Shown here: positions 53,715 through 61,765 of the stretch, in pieces | Position numbering within the stretch: position 1 is the first letter of the stretch | How the letters are laid out: every line of letters starts with the position of its first letter | Assembly: GCA_963759375.1 (NCBI GenBank) | Contig: CAVWYY010000001.1 | Span: 511,916 to 575,915, forward strand | DNA length: 64,000 bases | Direction: 5' to 3' | From: DASSUW01 sp963759375 | GTDB taxonomy: Bacteria > Actinomycetota > Thermoleophilia > Solirubrobacterales > Solirubrobacteraceae | Program-made: the position numbers and the translations under genes | The notes under the pieces: generated by a model | Database searches by the model: none | What the model was told of the DNA's origin: nothing | The model's input: the letters and a program-made list of their open reading frames with translations, nothing else

Positions 53715-55094
53715 ATGAGCGATTGGACCGTCATCGGCGCCTCCGGCGATCTCGAAGTCGCGCGTACCCGCGCGCGGTTGCCCGCTGCGTCGGACCGCGC
53801 GGAGATACGAACCGGCGCCATGCTTCTCGCCGCATTCTGCGTCGGCGCGCTCATCCTCGGCGCGACCACGGGTCCGAGCGCCGTTTCAGTGGCTACGGTC
53901 TGCGCCTTCGTCGTGCTGTACGCGGTCGCCGGGCTCGTCGAATTCGAGGTCGGAGCGGCGTTCACCGACTGCACCCTGCCCGCGCTCGCGGCCATGCTGG
54001 TCACGCTCCCGCCGGCCACGATCCCGTGGTGCGCTGCGATCGGCGCAACGCTGGTCGCGGCGGTCAATGCCGCCAGAGGCGCGCGGCACATCTCGCGCGT
54101 GGTGCCGGCCGTCGCGCAGGCATCGTTGCCGGTTCTCGCGCCCGCCGCCGTGCTCGCCGCGTCGCCGCCCGTCTCGTCGTGGGCCGATGCTCCTGCGATC
54201 GGCGTCGCGCTCGCCGCCTATATCGCTGCCGATCTCGTCGTCTCGATTGTGTTCCAACGCCTTGCGTACGGCGGTCGTCTCGCATTGCCGTCGCTCGCAG
54301 AGACGTGGGTGTACGGCATCGATCTGCTGCTGGCGCCGCTCGGCGTTGCGATGGCGATCGCCGCCGACGGGCGAGCTTGGGCGCTGGCCATCGTGTTCCT
54401 GCCTCTGGCCGGTCTGCTGCGCGTCTTCGCCAACGAGCGCCGATCACGCATCGATCACGCATTGGAGCTCTCACGCGCCTACCGGGGCACCGCGATGCTC
54501 CTCGGCGACGTGGTGGAAAGCGATGACGCCTATACCGGCTCGCACAGCCGCGATGTGGTGGAACTCGCTGTCGAGGTCGGCAGACGCATGCGACTCGACG
54601 AAGACACCCTGCGCGACCTGGAGTTCGCCGCCTTGCTGCACGACGTCGGCAAGATCGCGGTACCAAAGGAGATCATCAACAAGCCGGGCAAGCTGACCGC
54701 GGGCGAGTGGGACATCATGAAGCGTCACACGATCGACGGCCAGCGGATGCTTGAAAACGTCGGTGGCGCTCTCGCAGACGTAGGCGCAATCGTTAGGGCC
54801 TCACACGAGGACTACGACGGCGCCGGCTACCCGGACGGCCTATCCGGAGACGAAATCCCGATCGAGGCGAGAATCTGTTCGGCCTGCGATGCCTTCAGCG
54901 CAATGACGACCGATCGCCCTTACCGCACAGCCATGCCGATCGCAGACGCGCTCGCGGAACTCCGCAGATGCTCCGGTACGCAGTTCGATCCGAATGTCGT
55001 GGCCACCCTCGGCCAGATGATCGAGACTCACGAGCTCCAACGGCCGACGAGCGCCGCACAGGCCGCGGTCGCCGCACCCCTCCACGCTCGCTGA
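53715..55094 (+). CDS. Membrane-anchored HD-GYP domain protein (probable c-di-GMP phosphodiesterase)
   Basis: A 459-residue protein. The first 250 residues hold about seven to eight helices (GAMLLAAFCVGALILGATTG to IVFLPLAGLLRVF). The HD-GYP domain occupies about 265-430, with AALLHDVGKIAVP, MKRHTIDG, SHEDYDGAGYPDGLSG and DAFSAMTTDRPYR. The usual HHE is SHE, so one of the metal histidines is changed. It should degrade cyclic di-GMP or a similar dinucleotide under membrane control. Cargo of the first island segment. Confidence 0.88.
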   Translation: MSDWTVIGASGDLEVARTRARLPAASDRAEIRTGAMLLAAFCVGALILGATTGPSAVSVATVCAFVVLYAVAGLVEFEVGAAFTDCTLPALAAMLVTLPPATIPWCAAIGATLVAAVNAARGARHISRVVPAVAQASLPVLAPAAVLAASPPVSSWADAPAIGVALAAYIAADLVVSIVFQRLAYGGRLALPSLAETWVYGIDLLLAPLGVAMAIAADGRAWALAIVFLPLAGLLRVFANERRSRIDHALELSRAYRGTAMLLGDVVESDDAYTGSHSRDVVELAVEVGRRMRLDEDTLRDLEFAALLHDVGKIAVPKEIINKPGKLTAGEWDIMKRHTIDGQRMLENVGGALADVGAIVRASHEDYDGAGYPDGLSGDEIPIEARICSACDAFSAMTTDRPYRTAMPIADALAELRRCSGTQFDPNVVATLGQMIETHELQRPTSAAQAAVAAPLHAR

Positions 55095-55156
55095 GCCATC
55101 TGGGCGGCGACGCCGCGGGAGTGCGCCGGTACAAGACCTGCGCTGCCTAATCCGGC

Positions 55157-55316
55157 GTCACTGGTTCGAGCCCGGTATCGCCCATCGAAAGGCCTGCGTT
55201 TGCAGGCCTTTCGTGTCTGTGGTTCGAGACCAGTTCGATCCGCCCCCCGTTTGGGGCAGTCGGTCGGTCCGACCTCCGTGGCGTGCGTGGCATGCCCGGG
55301 AATCTACTCGGAAGCG
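55157..55316 (+). repeat. Repeat copy B (middle copy)
   Basis: Same order as copy A: GTCACTGGTTCGAGCCC, a changed base, TATCGCCCATC, a hairpin with two changes, a degraded T-arm-like block, and the tail CCCGGGAATCTACTCGGAAGCG shared with copy C. It is the most diverged of the three copies. The surrounding gap 55095-55380 holds nothing else recognisable. Confidence 0.82.
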
Positions 55317-55380
55317 TAGATCGAGTGGCGCTGCAGTCTTCTACTGGGGCGCTGCCGACATGAGGGGGCACCGCCCGGCG

Positions 55381-55965
55381 CTAACCCATGGATGACACGC
55401 GATCGTCGATCAGCTTCAAGGCCGTCTCCACGCCGCGGGCGAGGAGTTGATCGGACAGGTCGCGGTCGGTCAGCGCTCTGGCGAGTTGCAGGGTGCCGAT
55501 CATGAACCCAAAGAGTGAGAGGGCGTCGATTCGAGACGCGTCCGTCGGGTTCAGGCGGACCGCGATGTCATCGGCGATAGCGAGCAGTTCGTCGGTGTAG
55601 ACCTGTCTGGTGGCGGCGGGGCGGCGGTCGATCTCGTCGAGCAGCGCGGCCGATGGGCAGCCGTCGGCGCACTGGTCGCGGTGCTCGGGAGACAGGTAGG
55701 CGCGGATGATCGCTTCGAGTCCGGTGCGATCAGAGGGCTGGGTGTCGAAGCTGTGGCGTTGCGTGCGGAGCTGGTCGGCGAGGACGTTCGCGACGAGATC
55801 CTCCTTTGACGTGAAGTGCGCGTAGAAGGCGCCGTTGGTCAGGCCGGCGTCGGACATCACGGCCGCCACGCCGGCGCCGTCGATGCCGTCTTGCTTGAAG
55901 CGCCGCCCGGCCGCTTCGACGATGCGCTGCCTGGTCGCCTGCTTTTGGTCTTTGCCGTAGCGCAT
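55381..55965 (-). CDS. TetR-family regulator of the island operon
   Basis: A 194-residue TetR protein. RQRIVEAAGRRFKQDGIDGAG, then VAAVMSDAGLTNGAFYAHFTSKEDLV form the DNA-binding domain. The C-terminal domain is of the AcrR/TetR_C type with a cysteine pair (RDQCADGCPSAALLDEI) often seen in regulators responding to electrophiles or quinones. It is divergent from an SDR-hydrolase-oxidoreductase operon, with large palindromes between. Confidence 0.88.
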   Translation of the reverse strand: MRYGKDQKQATRQRIVEAAGRRFKQDGIDGAGVAAVMSDAGLTNGAFYAHFTSKEDLVANVLADQLRTQRHSFDTQPSDRTGLEAIIRAYLSPEHRDQCADGCPSAALLDEIDRRPAATRQVYTDELLAIADDIAVRLNPTDASRIDALSLFGFMIGTLQLARALTDRDLSDQLLARGVETALKLIDDRVSSMG

Positions 55966-55980
55966 AGCGCTCCTCTCTCT

Positions 55981-55996
55981 GGTCGAACTTTCGACC
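55981..55996. promoter_or_regulatory. Perfect 16-base palindrome near the island TetR start
   Basis: GGTCGAACTTTCGACC: GGTCGAA and TTCGACC with two central bases, 15 bases upstream of the TetR start codon. Possible autoregulatory operator or leader hairpin. Confidence 0.45.
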
Positions 55997-56008
55997 GTGT
56001 CCTGGACC

Positions 56009-56053
56009 CATTGTATTATGGCCGTACTATTGTAGTATGATCGTAATACAATG
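56009..56053. promoter_or_regulatory. Long AT-rich operator/promoter palindrome of the island operon
   Basis: CATTGTATTA (56009-56018) and TAATACAATG (56044-56053) are perfect inverted copies. Between them TACTAT and GTAGTA form an inner pair, so the whole 45-base block is a nested dyad. It is much richer in A/T than its surroundings and sits 20 bases before the SDR start. A TetR dimer-of-dimers binding site is likely. Confidence 0.65.
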
Positions 56054-56072
56054 TCGAGAAAAGGAATGACTC

Positions 56073-56894
56073 ATGGCACCCGGGACAGATCGGGTAGCGC
56101 TTGTGACGGGAGCGTCGGCAGGGATCGGTGAGGCGGCCGCGCGTGCGCTCGTCGGTGCGGGATTCACGGTGTACGGGACGAGCCGCAAGGCGGCGATCGG
56201 GCAGGAGCGAGACGGAGTGGTGTTCCTGCCGCTCGACGTCACCGACGATGCGTCGGTGGCCGGTGCGGTGCGCGAGGTGCTCAAGCGATCCGGCCGCATC
56301 GACGTCCTGGTCAACAACGCCGGCATCGGCTCATCCGGTGCCAGCGAGGAGAGCTCCGTCGCCCAGGACCAGATCGTCTTCGACGTCAACGTCTTCGGCC
56401 TCATCCGCATGACCAAGGCCGTCCTGCCCCACATGCGCGCGCAGAGGAGCGGACGCGTCATCAACATGTCGTCGGTCGGCGGATTCGCCCCCCAGCCCTT
56501 CATGGCCAGCTATGTCTCGTCCAAGCACGCGGTCGAGGGCTACTCCGAGTCCGTGGACCACGAGGTTCGCGAGCACGGCGTCCGGGTTCTGCTCGTCGAG
56601 CCCTTCAGCACGAGCACCGGCTTCGACGCGAGCGTGGTGCGGGGTGAGAACCCACTGCCGATCTACGAGCGAGGACGGCACACCTTCGAAGCCATCCTGG
56701 CGGAGGGGATGAAGACCGGCGACGACCCCGCCGTGATCGCCAAGGTGATCGTCGCGGCGGCAACCGACCCGAAACCGAAGCTGCGCTACACCGCAGGCTC
56801 GGGGGCCGGCCGCGTCAGCATGCTCCGCCGCCTCGTCCCCGCCCGGATCTTCGACAAGCAGATCCGCAAGACCAACCAACTCGCCGCCTCGTAA
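56073..56894 (+). CDS. Short-chain dehydrogenase/reductase (classical)
   Basis: A 273-residue SDR. VALVTGASAGIGEAAARALVGAG binds NAD(P), VLVNNAGIGSSG follows, and catalytic Ser-Tyr-Lys are in NMSSVGGFAPQPFMASYVSSKHAVEGYSE (Ser, Tyr, Lys read in that order). The long C-terminus ends MLRRLVPARIFDKQIRKTN. First gene of the island operon, under the palindromic operator. The substrate is unknown. Confidence 0.88.
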   Translation: MAPGTDRVALVTGASAGIGEAAARALVGAGFTVYGTSRKAAIGQERDGVVFLPLDVTDDASVAGAVREVLKRSGRIDVLVNNAGIGSSGASEESSVAQDQIVFDVNVFGLIRMTKAVLPHMRAQRSGRVINMSSVGGFAPQPFMASYVSSKHAVEGYSESVDHEVREHGVRVLLVEPFSTSTGFDASVVRGENPLPIYERGRHTFEAILAEGMKTGDDPAVIAKVIVAAATDPKPKLRYTAGSGAGRVSMLRRLVPARIFDKQIRKTNQLAAS

Positions 56895-56926
56895 TGCAAC
56901 CACGAGACACACAAGGAGCGTCGGCG

Positions 56927-57790
56927 ATGACGACGGTCGAGGCCCCGACGGGTGCGGCTTTGAACACGACGTGGAAGACCGCGCCGACGCACACCATCAA
57001 CGCCAGCGGTGTCGAGTTCGCCTATCGTCAGCTCGGCCCGAGCAGTGGGGTGCCGGTGGTCTTCCTCACCCACCTGGCCGCGGTCCTGGACAACTGGGAC
57101 CCCCGAGTCGCCGACGGGATCGCCGCCGAGCATCGGGTCATCACCTTCGATAACCGCGGCGTCGGCGCCTCCAGCGGGTCCACGCCGACGACGATCGAGC
57201 AGATGGCGAGCGACGCCGTGACCTTCATCCGCGCCCTCGGCTTTGATCAGGTCGACCTGTTCGGGTTCTCGATGGGCGGCATGATCGCCCAGGTGATCGC
57301 GCAGCAGGAGCCGCGGCTCGTGCGCAAGATGATCATCGCCGGAACCGGCCCCGCGGGCGGCGAAGGCATCGACAAGGTGACCCGCATCTCCTACCTCGAC
57401 ACCGCGCGCGGCCTGCTCACCCGCCAGGACCCCAAGCAGTTCCTCTTCTTCACCAGGACTCCGAACGGGCGCCGAGCCGCGAAGGAGTTCCTGGCACGGC
57501 TGGAGGAACGTACGAACGACCGCGACAAGGCGATCTCCGTGCGCTCATTCCGCGCCCAGCTCAAGGCCATCCACCGCTGGGGCCAGCAGAAGCCCGCCGA
57601 CCTCTCAAGCATCCACCAGCCGGTGCTCGTCCTCAACGGCGAGAGCGACAAGATGGTGCCGACCAAGAACACCATCGACCTCGACCGACGACTCCCGAAC
57701 AGCCAACTCGTGGTCTATCCCGACGCCGGGCACGGCGGCGTGTTCCAGTTCCACGAGGACTTCGTCAAGCGAGCTCTCGAGTTCCTCTGA
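56927..57790 (+). CDS. Alpha/beta hydrolase
   Basis: A 287-residue hydrolase. VVFLTHLAAVLDNWDP is the first strand region, DLFGFSMGGMIAQVIAQQEP the nucleophile elbow (Ser), LNGESDKMVP the acid and YPDAGHGGVFQ the histidine. HxAAVLDNWD replaces the more usual HG motif, so the oxyanion loop is unusual. AAGGAG nine bases before ATG 56927 supports this start over 56894. Second gene of the island operon. Confidence 0.85.
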   Translation: MTTVEAPTGAALNTTWKTAPTHTINASGVEFAYRQLGPSSGVPVVFLTHLAAVLDNWDPRVADGIAAEHRVITFDNRGVGASSGSTPTTIEQMASDAVTFIRALGFDQVDLFGFSMGGMIAQVIAQQEPRLVRKMIIAGTGPAGGEGIDKVTRISYLDTARGLLTRQDPKQFLFFTRTPNGRRAAKEFLARLEERTNDRDKAISVRSFRAQLKAIHRWGQQKPADLSSIHQPVLVLNGESDKMVPTKNTIDLDRRLPNSQLVVYPDAGHGGVFQFHEDFVKRALEFL

Positions 57791-57804
57791 GCGGGGGAAC
57801 GGTC

Positions 57805-58803
57805 ATGAAGGCATTCGTCGTCGAGCACTACGGCAAGGACGGGCTCCGCGCCGCCGAGGTACCCGAGCCCGAGGTCGGCGACGCTGACGTGCTGGTCAAG
57901 GTCAGCGCCGCCAGCATCAATCCGCTGGACGTGATGGTTCGCAACGGCGAGTTCAAACGGCTCCTGAAGTACCGGACCCCGTTCGTACTCGGCCACGACG
58001 TCGCCGGCGTGGTCACCAGGGTCGGCGCGGCCGTACGCGACTTCCAGGCCGGGGACGAGGTTTACGCTCGGCCTCGCGACCTGCGGATCGGGACCTTCGC
58101 GGAGTACATCGCCATCGACCAGGACGACGTAGCGCCCAAGCCCGCGTCGCTCACCCTGCACGAGGCGGCCGCGGTGCCGCTGGTGTCACTCGCCGCCTGG
58201 CAGGCCCTCGTCGACCGCGCCCACCTAGAGCCCGGCCAGAAGGTCCTCGTCCACGCCGGCTCCGGCGGCCTCGGGTCGACCGCCATCCAGCTCGCCAAGC
58301 ACCTCGGCGCCACGGTCGCGACGACCGCGAGCGGCAAGAACGCGGAGCTGGTGCGCAGCCTCGGCGCCGACATCGTCGTCGACTACACGAAGGAGGACTT
58401 CGCCGAGACCCTCTCCGGCTACGACGTCGTGCTGGACTCGCTCGGCGGCGAAAACCTCAACAAGTCCCTCACCGTCCTCAAGCCCGGCGGACAGGCAATC
58501 GGCGTCACCGGCCCGCCGGACCCCGGGTTCGCGAAGCAGCTCGGGGCGCCGAACTTCATCGGCGTCGTGATGGGGCTGCTGAGCCACAAGGTCCGCAAGC
58601 AGGCGCGGAAGCTCGGCGTGAGCTACTCGTTCCTGTTCATGCAGGCAAACGGCGCCCAGCTTCGCGAGCTGGCCTCCCTCTACGACGCTGGCCACCTCCG
58701 CGAGCTCATCGACAGGACGTTCCCGTTCGACCAGACCCTCGACGCGCTGGCCTACGTCGAGCAGGGCCGCGCCAACGGCAAGGTCGTCATCACGCTCGAC
58801 TGA
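57805..58803 (+). CDS. NADP-dependent zinc-free alcohol dehydrogenase/quinone oxidoreductase
   Basis: A 332-residue medium-chain reductase of the quinone-oxidoreductase group. AASINPLDVMVRNG, LGHDVAGVVTRVG and VPLVSLAAWQAL are family stretches; VLVHAGSGGLGSTAIQLAKHLGATV binds NADPH. The zinc-ligand cysteines of true alcohol dehydrogenases are absent. Third gene of the island operon; with the TetR, SDR and hydrolase it could detoxify a reactive carbonyl or quinone (inference). Confidence 0.88.
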   Translation: MKAFVVEHYGKDGLRAAEVPEPEVGDADVLVKVSAASINPLDVMVRNGEFKRLLKYRTPFVLGHDVAGVVTRVGAAVRDFQAGDEVYARPRDLRIGTFAEYIAIDQDDVAPKPASLTLHEAAAVPLVSLAAWQALVDRAHLEPGQKVLVHAGSGGLGSTAIQLAKHLGATVATTASGKNAELVRSLGADIVVDYTKEDFAETLSGYDVVLDSLGGENLNKSLTVLKPGGQAIGVTGPPDPGFAKQLGAPNFIGVVMGLLSHKVRKQARKLGVSYSFLFMQANGAQLRELASLYDAGHLRELIDRTFPFDQTLDALAYVEQGRANGKVVITLD

Positions 58804-58937
58804 CAACGCCGCCTGCCGCCCAACGCCTGAAACGGGTCCGATTGCGGAAGCGAAACGGGCGGCAGTCGCAGACGCTCGTCCTAGACGAACCGCGGCTAGG
58901 TTTGTGTCAGCCGCGCCTAGCGCGAGGTCCGACCAGC
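58804..58937. other. End of island segment, no gene seen
   Basis: Between the oxidoreductase stop and copy C. It contains an imperfect stem GCTAGG/CCTAGC (about 58897-58921) that might end the operon transcript. Otherwise nothing recognisable. With copy C and the kinase remnant it makes up the 401-base gap without an intact gene. Confidence 0.5.
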
Positions 58938-59097
58938 GTCACTGGTTCGAGCCCAGTATCGCCCATCAAAAGGTCTGCATTTGCAGGCCTTTTGTGTTCG
59001 TGGTTCGAGCCCAGTTCGATCTGCCCCCTCATTCGGGGCAGTCGGCTGGTCCGACCTCCGTGGCTTGCGTGGCATGCCCGGGAATCTACTCGGAAGC
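58938..59097 (+). repeat. Repeat copy C (right copy; putative attR)
   Basis: GTCACTGGTTCGAGCCCAGTATCGCCCATC, hairpin AAAAGGTCTGC-ATTT-GCAGGCCTTTT, T-arm-like block at 59000-59014, tail ending AATCTACTCGGAAGCG. Closest to copy A over the first 150 bases and to copy B at the right end. The chromosome-like sequence resumes just after it with a kinase remnant. Confidence 0.83.
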
Positions 59098-59107
59098 GCG
59101 GATCGAC

Positions 59108-59212
59108 ATGCAGCGTTCCAGCCCGTTCGCCGACTTGCTCGACGGGCGGCTCGACGTCCTCAGCCCGCGCGGGGGCGGAACCCGCGTCCGCGCGACATTC
59201 CCGGCTAGATGA
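59108..59212 (+). pseudogene. C-terminal remnant of a histidine kinase
   Basis: The 34-codon frame ends GRLDVLSPRGGGTRVRA then TFPAR. That is the usual last strand pair of NarL-partner histidine kinase ATPase domains. Nothing before it (copy C) continues the domain, so the gene was cut. It converges on the intact NarL-type regulator gene and overlaps its stop. Probably the old chromosomal gene truncated by the insertion or by an earlier deletion. Confidence 0.65.
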
Positions 59213-59840
59213 GCCGGTGCTGCGTCGCCCAGCGAGTCAGCTCGTGCCGCGTCGAGAGCTGGAGCTTGCGCAGCACGTTGGAGACGTGGCTCTCGACGGT
59301 CTTGACCGACAGGTGCAGGCGGGCGGCGATCTCCTTGTACATGTACCCGCGCGCGATCAGCTGCAGGACCTCGCGCTCGCGCGGGGTCAGCTGGTTCAGC
59401 TCGGTGTCGGGCGCCACGCGGTCGCCGTCACGGAAGGCGTCGAGCACGAACGTCGCGAGCCGCGGCGAGAAGACGGCGTCGCCGGCGGTCACGCGTTCGA
59501 TCGCCGCCGCGAGGTCGGGTGCCGAGATCGTCTTCGTCACGTAGCCGCGCGCACCGGCCCGGATGACGGCGATCACGTCCTCGGCCGCGTCCGAGACCGA
59601 CAGGGCCAGGAACCGCACGCCCGGGCGATCGGGCGCCACGGCGTTGATGACCACGTCGCCGCTGCCGTCCGGCAGGTGCACGTCGAGCAGGACGACGTCG
59701 GGGTCGAGCTGCTTGATCAGCGGTACGGCCTCGGCCACCGTGCCCGCCTCGCCGACCACGTCGACCGCATCGCCCAGCTCCGATCGCACGCCCGCGACGA
59801 ACAGCGCGTGGTCGTCGACGAGCACGACCCGCGGCTTCAC
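59205..59840 (-). CDS. NarL/FixJ-family response regulator
   Basis: A 211-residue regulator. Receiver with VLVDDHALFVAGVRSEL, phospho-acceptor in DVVLLDVHLPDGSG and the Lys in GYVTKTISAPDL; LuxR-type helix-turn-helix with LTPREREVLQLIARGYMYKEIAARLHLSVKTVESHV. GTG start overlaps the kinase stop by four bases, so the two are partners. Probably responds to envelope stress with the PspC-kinase. Confidence 0.92.
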   Translation of the reverse strand: MKPRVVLVDDHALFVAGVRSELGDAVDVVGEAGTVAEAVPLIKQLDPDVVLLDVHLPDGSGDVVINAVAPDRPGVRFLALSVSDAAEDVIAVIRAGARGYVTKTISAPDLAAAIERVTAGDAVFSPRLATFVLDAFRDGDRVAPDTELNQLTPREREVLQLIARGYMYKEIAARLHLSVKTVESHVSNVLRKLQLSTRHELTRWATQHRLI

Positions 59841-60910
59841 GGCGTCCTCCGCGGCATGTAGAGCTCGACCTCGGTGCCCTCAGACGGGGCGCTGACGATC
59901 GTCGCCCGCCCGCCGGCGCGCCGCATCCTGCCCTCGATCGACTCGACCAGGCCGCGCCGCTCCGCGGGCACGGCGGCACGGTCGAAGCCGGTGCCGCGGT
60001 CGCGGACGAAGACGGCGAGGGCCTCGTCGCTCACCTCGGCGTAGACGGCGATCTCCTGCTCGCCGGCGAACTTCGCGGCGTTGGTCACGGCCTCGCGGGC
60101 GGCGAGCAGCACCGCTCGGACGGAGTCGTCAACCGGGCAGTCGCCGACGCTCGCCAGCTCGACCCGCACGTCGTAGATCTCCTCGATGTCGGCCGCCGCT
60201 GCCGACAGCGCGTTCTCGAGTGACGCGCCATCGTCCGCCAGCGGCCGGTCGCCGTACAGCCAGCCGCGCAGCTCGCGCTCCTGGCGGCGCGCGAGCGCGA
60301 CGACGCGCTGCGGGTCCTGCGCGCGGCGCTGGATCAGCGCGAGCGTCTGGAGCACGGAGTCGTGCACGCGGGCCGCCACCTCGGCACGCTCCTCGCTCCT
60401 GACGCGTGCCGCACGCTCGGCGTCGCGGTCGAGCGCCAGGCGCCAGGCGAGCAGGCCGACGATCAGGAGCAGGGTGCCGCCGACGGCCGCCGGGGCGAGC
60501 ACCGTCGCAGGCTCGCTGCCGGGCAGGAGCAGCACGCCAAACGCCGCCAGCGCCAGTCCTCCGTACGACAGCGGAGCATCCGGCCGGAAGCTCCCGCCGC
60601 GGCGCAGCGCGAGCGCGAGGCCGACGACGACGAGCGTGAGACCGACCACGACGTCGGAGGTGAAGCCGAGGGCGCCGAGGAGGAGCGCGGCGGTCAGGAT
60701 GGCGAGCGTGATCGCCAGCCACCGGCGCCGCGCCTTCGCCAGCGCCCACAGCATCAGGTACAGGACGACGCCCGCGCCGCCCGCGAGCGCCAACATCGCG
60801 AAGAGCAGGCGCACGAGCGTCGGATCGACCCCGAGGCGCCGCGCGATCCCCGCGCACACCCCGGCGAGCACGCGCTCGTCAGAGCTCAGCGCGAAGGGGG
60901 CGAGCGCCAT
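59837..60910 (-). CDS. PspC-domain sensor histidine kinase (LiaS/DesK-like)
   Basis: A 357-residue kinase. The N-terminal PspC domain (SDERVLAGVCAGIARRLGVDPTLVRLLF) is followed by about five helices, then a HisKA_3 dimerisation helix with the phospho-His in EVAARVHDSVLQTLALIQ. The ATPase domain has AREAVTNAAKFAG (N-box) and VRDRGTGFD (G1). PspC-kinases of actinobacteria sense membrane or wall stress. Paired with the NarL-type regulator. Confidence 0.88.
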   Translation of the reverse strand: MALAPFALSSDERVLAGVCAGIARRLGVDPTLVRLLFAMLALAGGAGVVLYLMLWALAKARRRWLAITLAILTAALLLGALGFTSDVVVGLTLVVVGLALALRRGGSFRPDAPLSYGGLALAAFGVLLLPGSEPATVLAPAAVGGTLLLIVGLLAWRLALDRDAERAARVRSEERAEVAARVHDSVLQTLALIQRRAQDPQRVVALARRQERELRGWLYGDRPLADDGASLENALSAAAADIEEIYDVRVELASVGDCPVDDSVRAVLLAAREAVTNAAKFAGEQEIAVYAEVSDEALAVFVRDRGTGFDRAAVPAERRGLVESIEGRMRRAGGRATIVSAPSEGTEVELYMPRRTP

Positions 60911-60916
60911 CGCGGC

Positions 60917-61756
60917 TCATCGTACGGCCCTGATCTCCAGGGTTCCAACGCCCACCTCGGTGTCGAGCACGAGCACGCGGGCGCCGCGCTGGGCGAGCCG
61001 CGACTCCACATGCCAGCCCTCGACCACTTCCCCCAGGAGGTCGACCCGGCCCAGCCTCGCCCGCGCGCGCACGCGCAGCGCGACGTCGTCGGGAACGATC
61101 ACGCGCAGGGTGCCGACGTCGTTACGTGCGACGACGCGCGTCCTGCCGGGTGGCAGGCGGATCGAGCGCAGGTCGATCCGCAGGTCGCCGCCGCCCAGGC
61201 GGTACTCGTCGAGCAGGTCCTGCGGGTTGCTCACCGCGTACCGGCGGTCCCCGAGGCCGTAGCGGAAATGCACGTCGAGCACCGCCGAGAAGATCGCGAT
61301 CGCGACGAGCATCACGGCGACGATCGACCCGGCCGCGACGCCGAGCTGCCGCCGCGCCGTGTGCGCTCCCTCTCTGACGACGCCGAGGGTGATCCACAGG
61401 ATCACGCCGCCGGCCACGAGCAGGATCAGCCAGACGTCGCCCCACGGGAGCGTCGCCTCCGAGAGCATCGAGCCGATCGCGACCGTGAGAACGCCGAGCA
61501 CGATCAGCACCAGCGGGCGGTCGCGGCGGGCTCGCAGCACCGAGGTGGCGATCGAGTCGTCCTGTCCCTCGTCGGGCATGACCAGGATCGCGGCGAGGTA
61601 GATCGCGAGGCCGGCTCCGCCTAGCAGCGTCAGGACCACGAACGCGACGCGGAAGATCGCAGGGTGGATCTCGAAGTAGGCGGCCAGACCTGCGCAGACG
61701 CCGGCGAGCGTGCGGTCGGCGCGGCTGCGGCGAAGGAGCCTGGTCTCGGTTCCCAT
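60917..61756 (-). CDS. PspC-domain membrane protein with C-terminal beta domain
   Basis: A 279-residue protein. PspC domain (RADRTLAGVCAGLAAYFEIHPAIFRVAF), about four more helices (LVLIVLGVLTVAIGSML, VWLILLVAGGVILWI, SIVAVMLVAIAIFSAVLDV) and a C-terminal beta-rich domain of the LiaF-like/DUF2154 kind (RTRVVARNDVGTLRVIVPDDVALRVRARARLG). LiaF-type proteins restrain the partner kinase. It precedes the PspC-kinase by six bases, so the three genes form a LiaFSR-like unit. Confidence 0.82.
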   Translation of the reverse strand: MGTETRLLRRSRADRTLAGVCAGLAAYFEIHPAIFRVAFVVLTLLGGAGLAIYLAAILVMPDEGQDDSIATSVLRARRDRPLVLIVLGVLTVAIGSMLSEATLPWGDVWLILLVAGGVILWITLGVVREGAHTARRQLGVAAGSIVAVMLVAIAIFSAVLDVHFRYGLGDRRYAVSNPQDLLDEYRLGGGDLRIDLRSIRLPPGRTRVVARNDVGTLRVIVPDDVALRVRARARLGRVDLLGEVVEGWHVESRLAQRGARVLVLDTEVGVGTLEIRAVR

Positions 61757-61765
61757 GCCCGAAGG

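Larger units (their letters stand above)
52551..59097 (+). mobile_element. Tandem tRNA-Val-anchored genomic island without integrase
   Basis: A 6.5-kb region bounded by, and divided by, three direct copies of the tRNA-Val 3' end plus downstream sequence (copies A, B and C). Segment A-B carries a secreted protein and an HD-GYP protein; segment B-C carries a TetR-SDR-hydrolase-oxidoreductase set. By eye the cargo is less GC-biased than the flanks. No integrase, transposase or replication gene is seen. Two successive insertions at the same tRNA, later stripped of their integrases or moved in trans, is the simplest reading. A segmental duplication of the tRNA flank is the alternative. Confidence 0.65.

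Noticed and set aside
52551..59097. CRISPR array
   Set aside because: Only three copies, about 2.6 and 3.8 kb apart, each over 150 bases and containing tRNA sequence.
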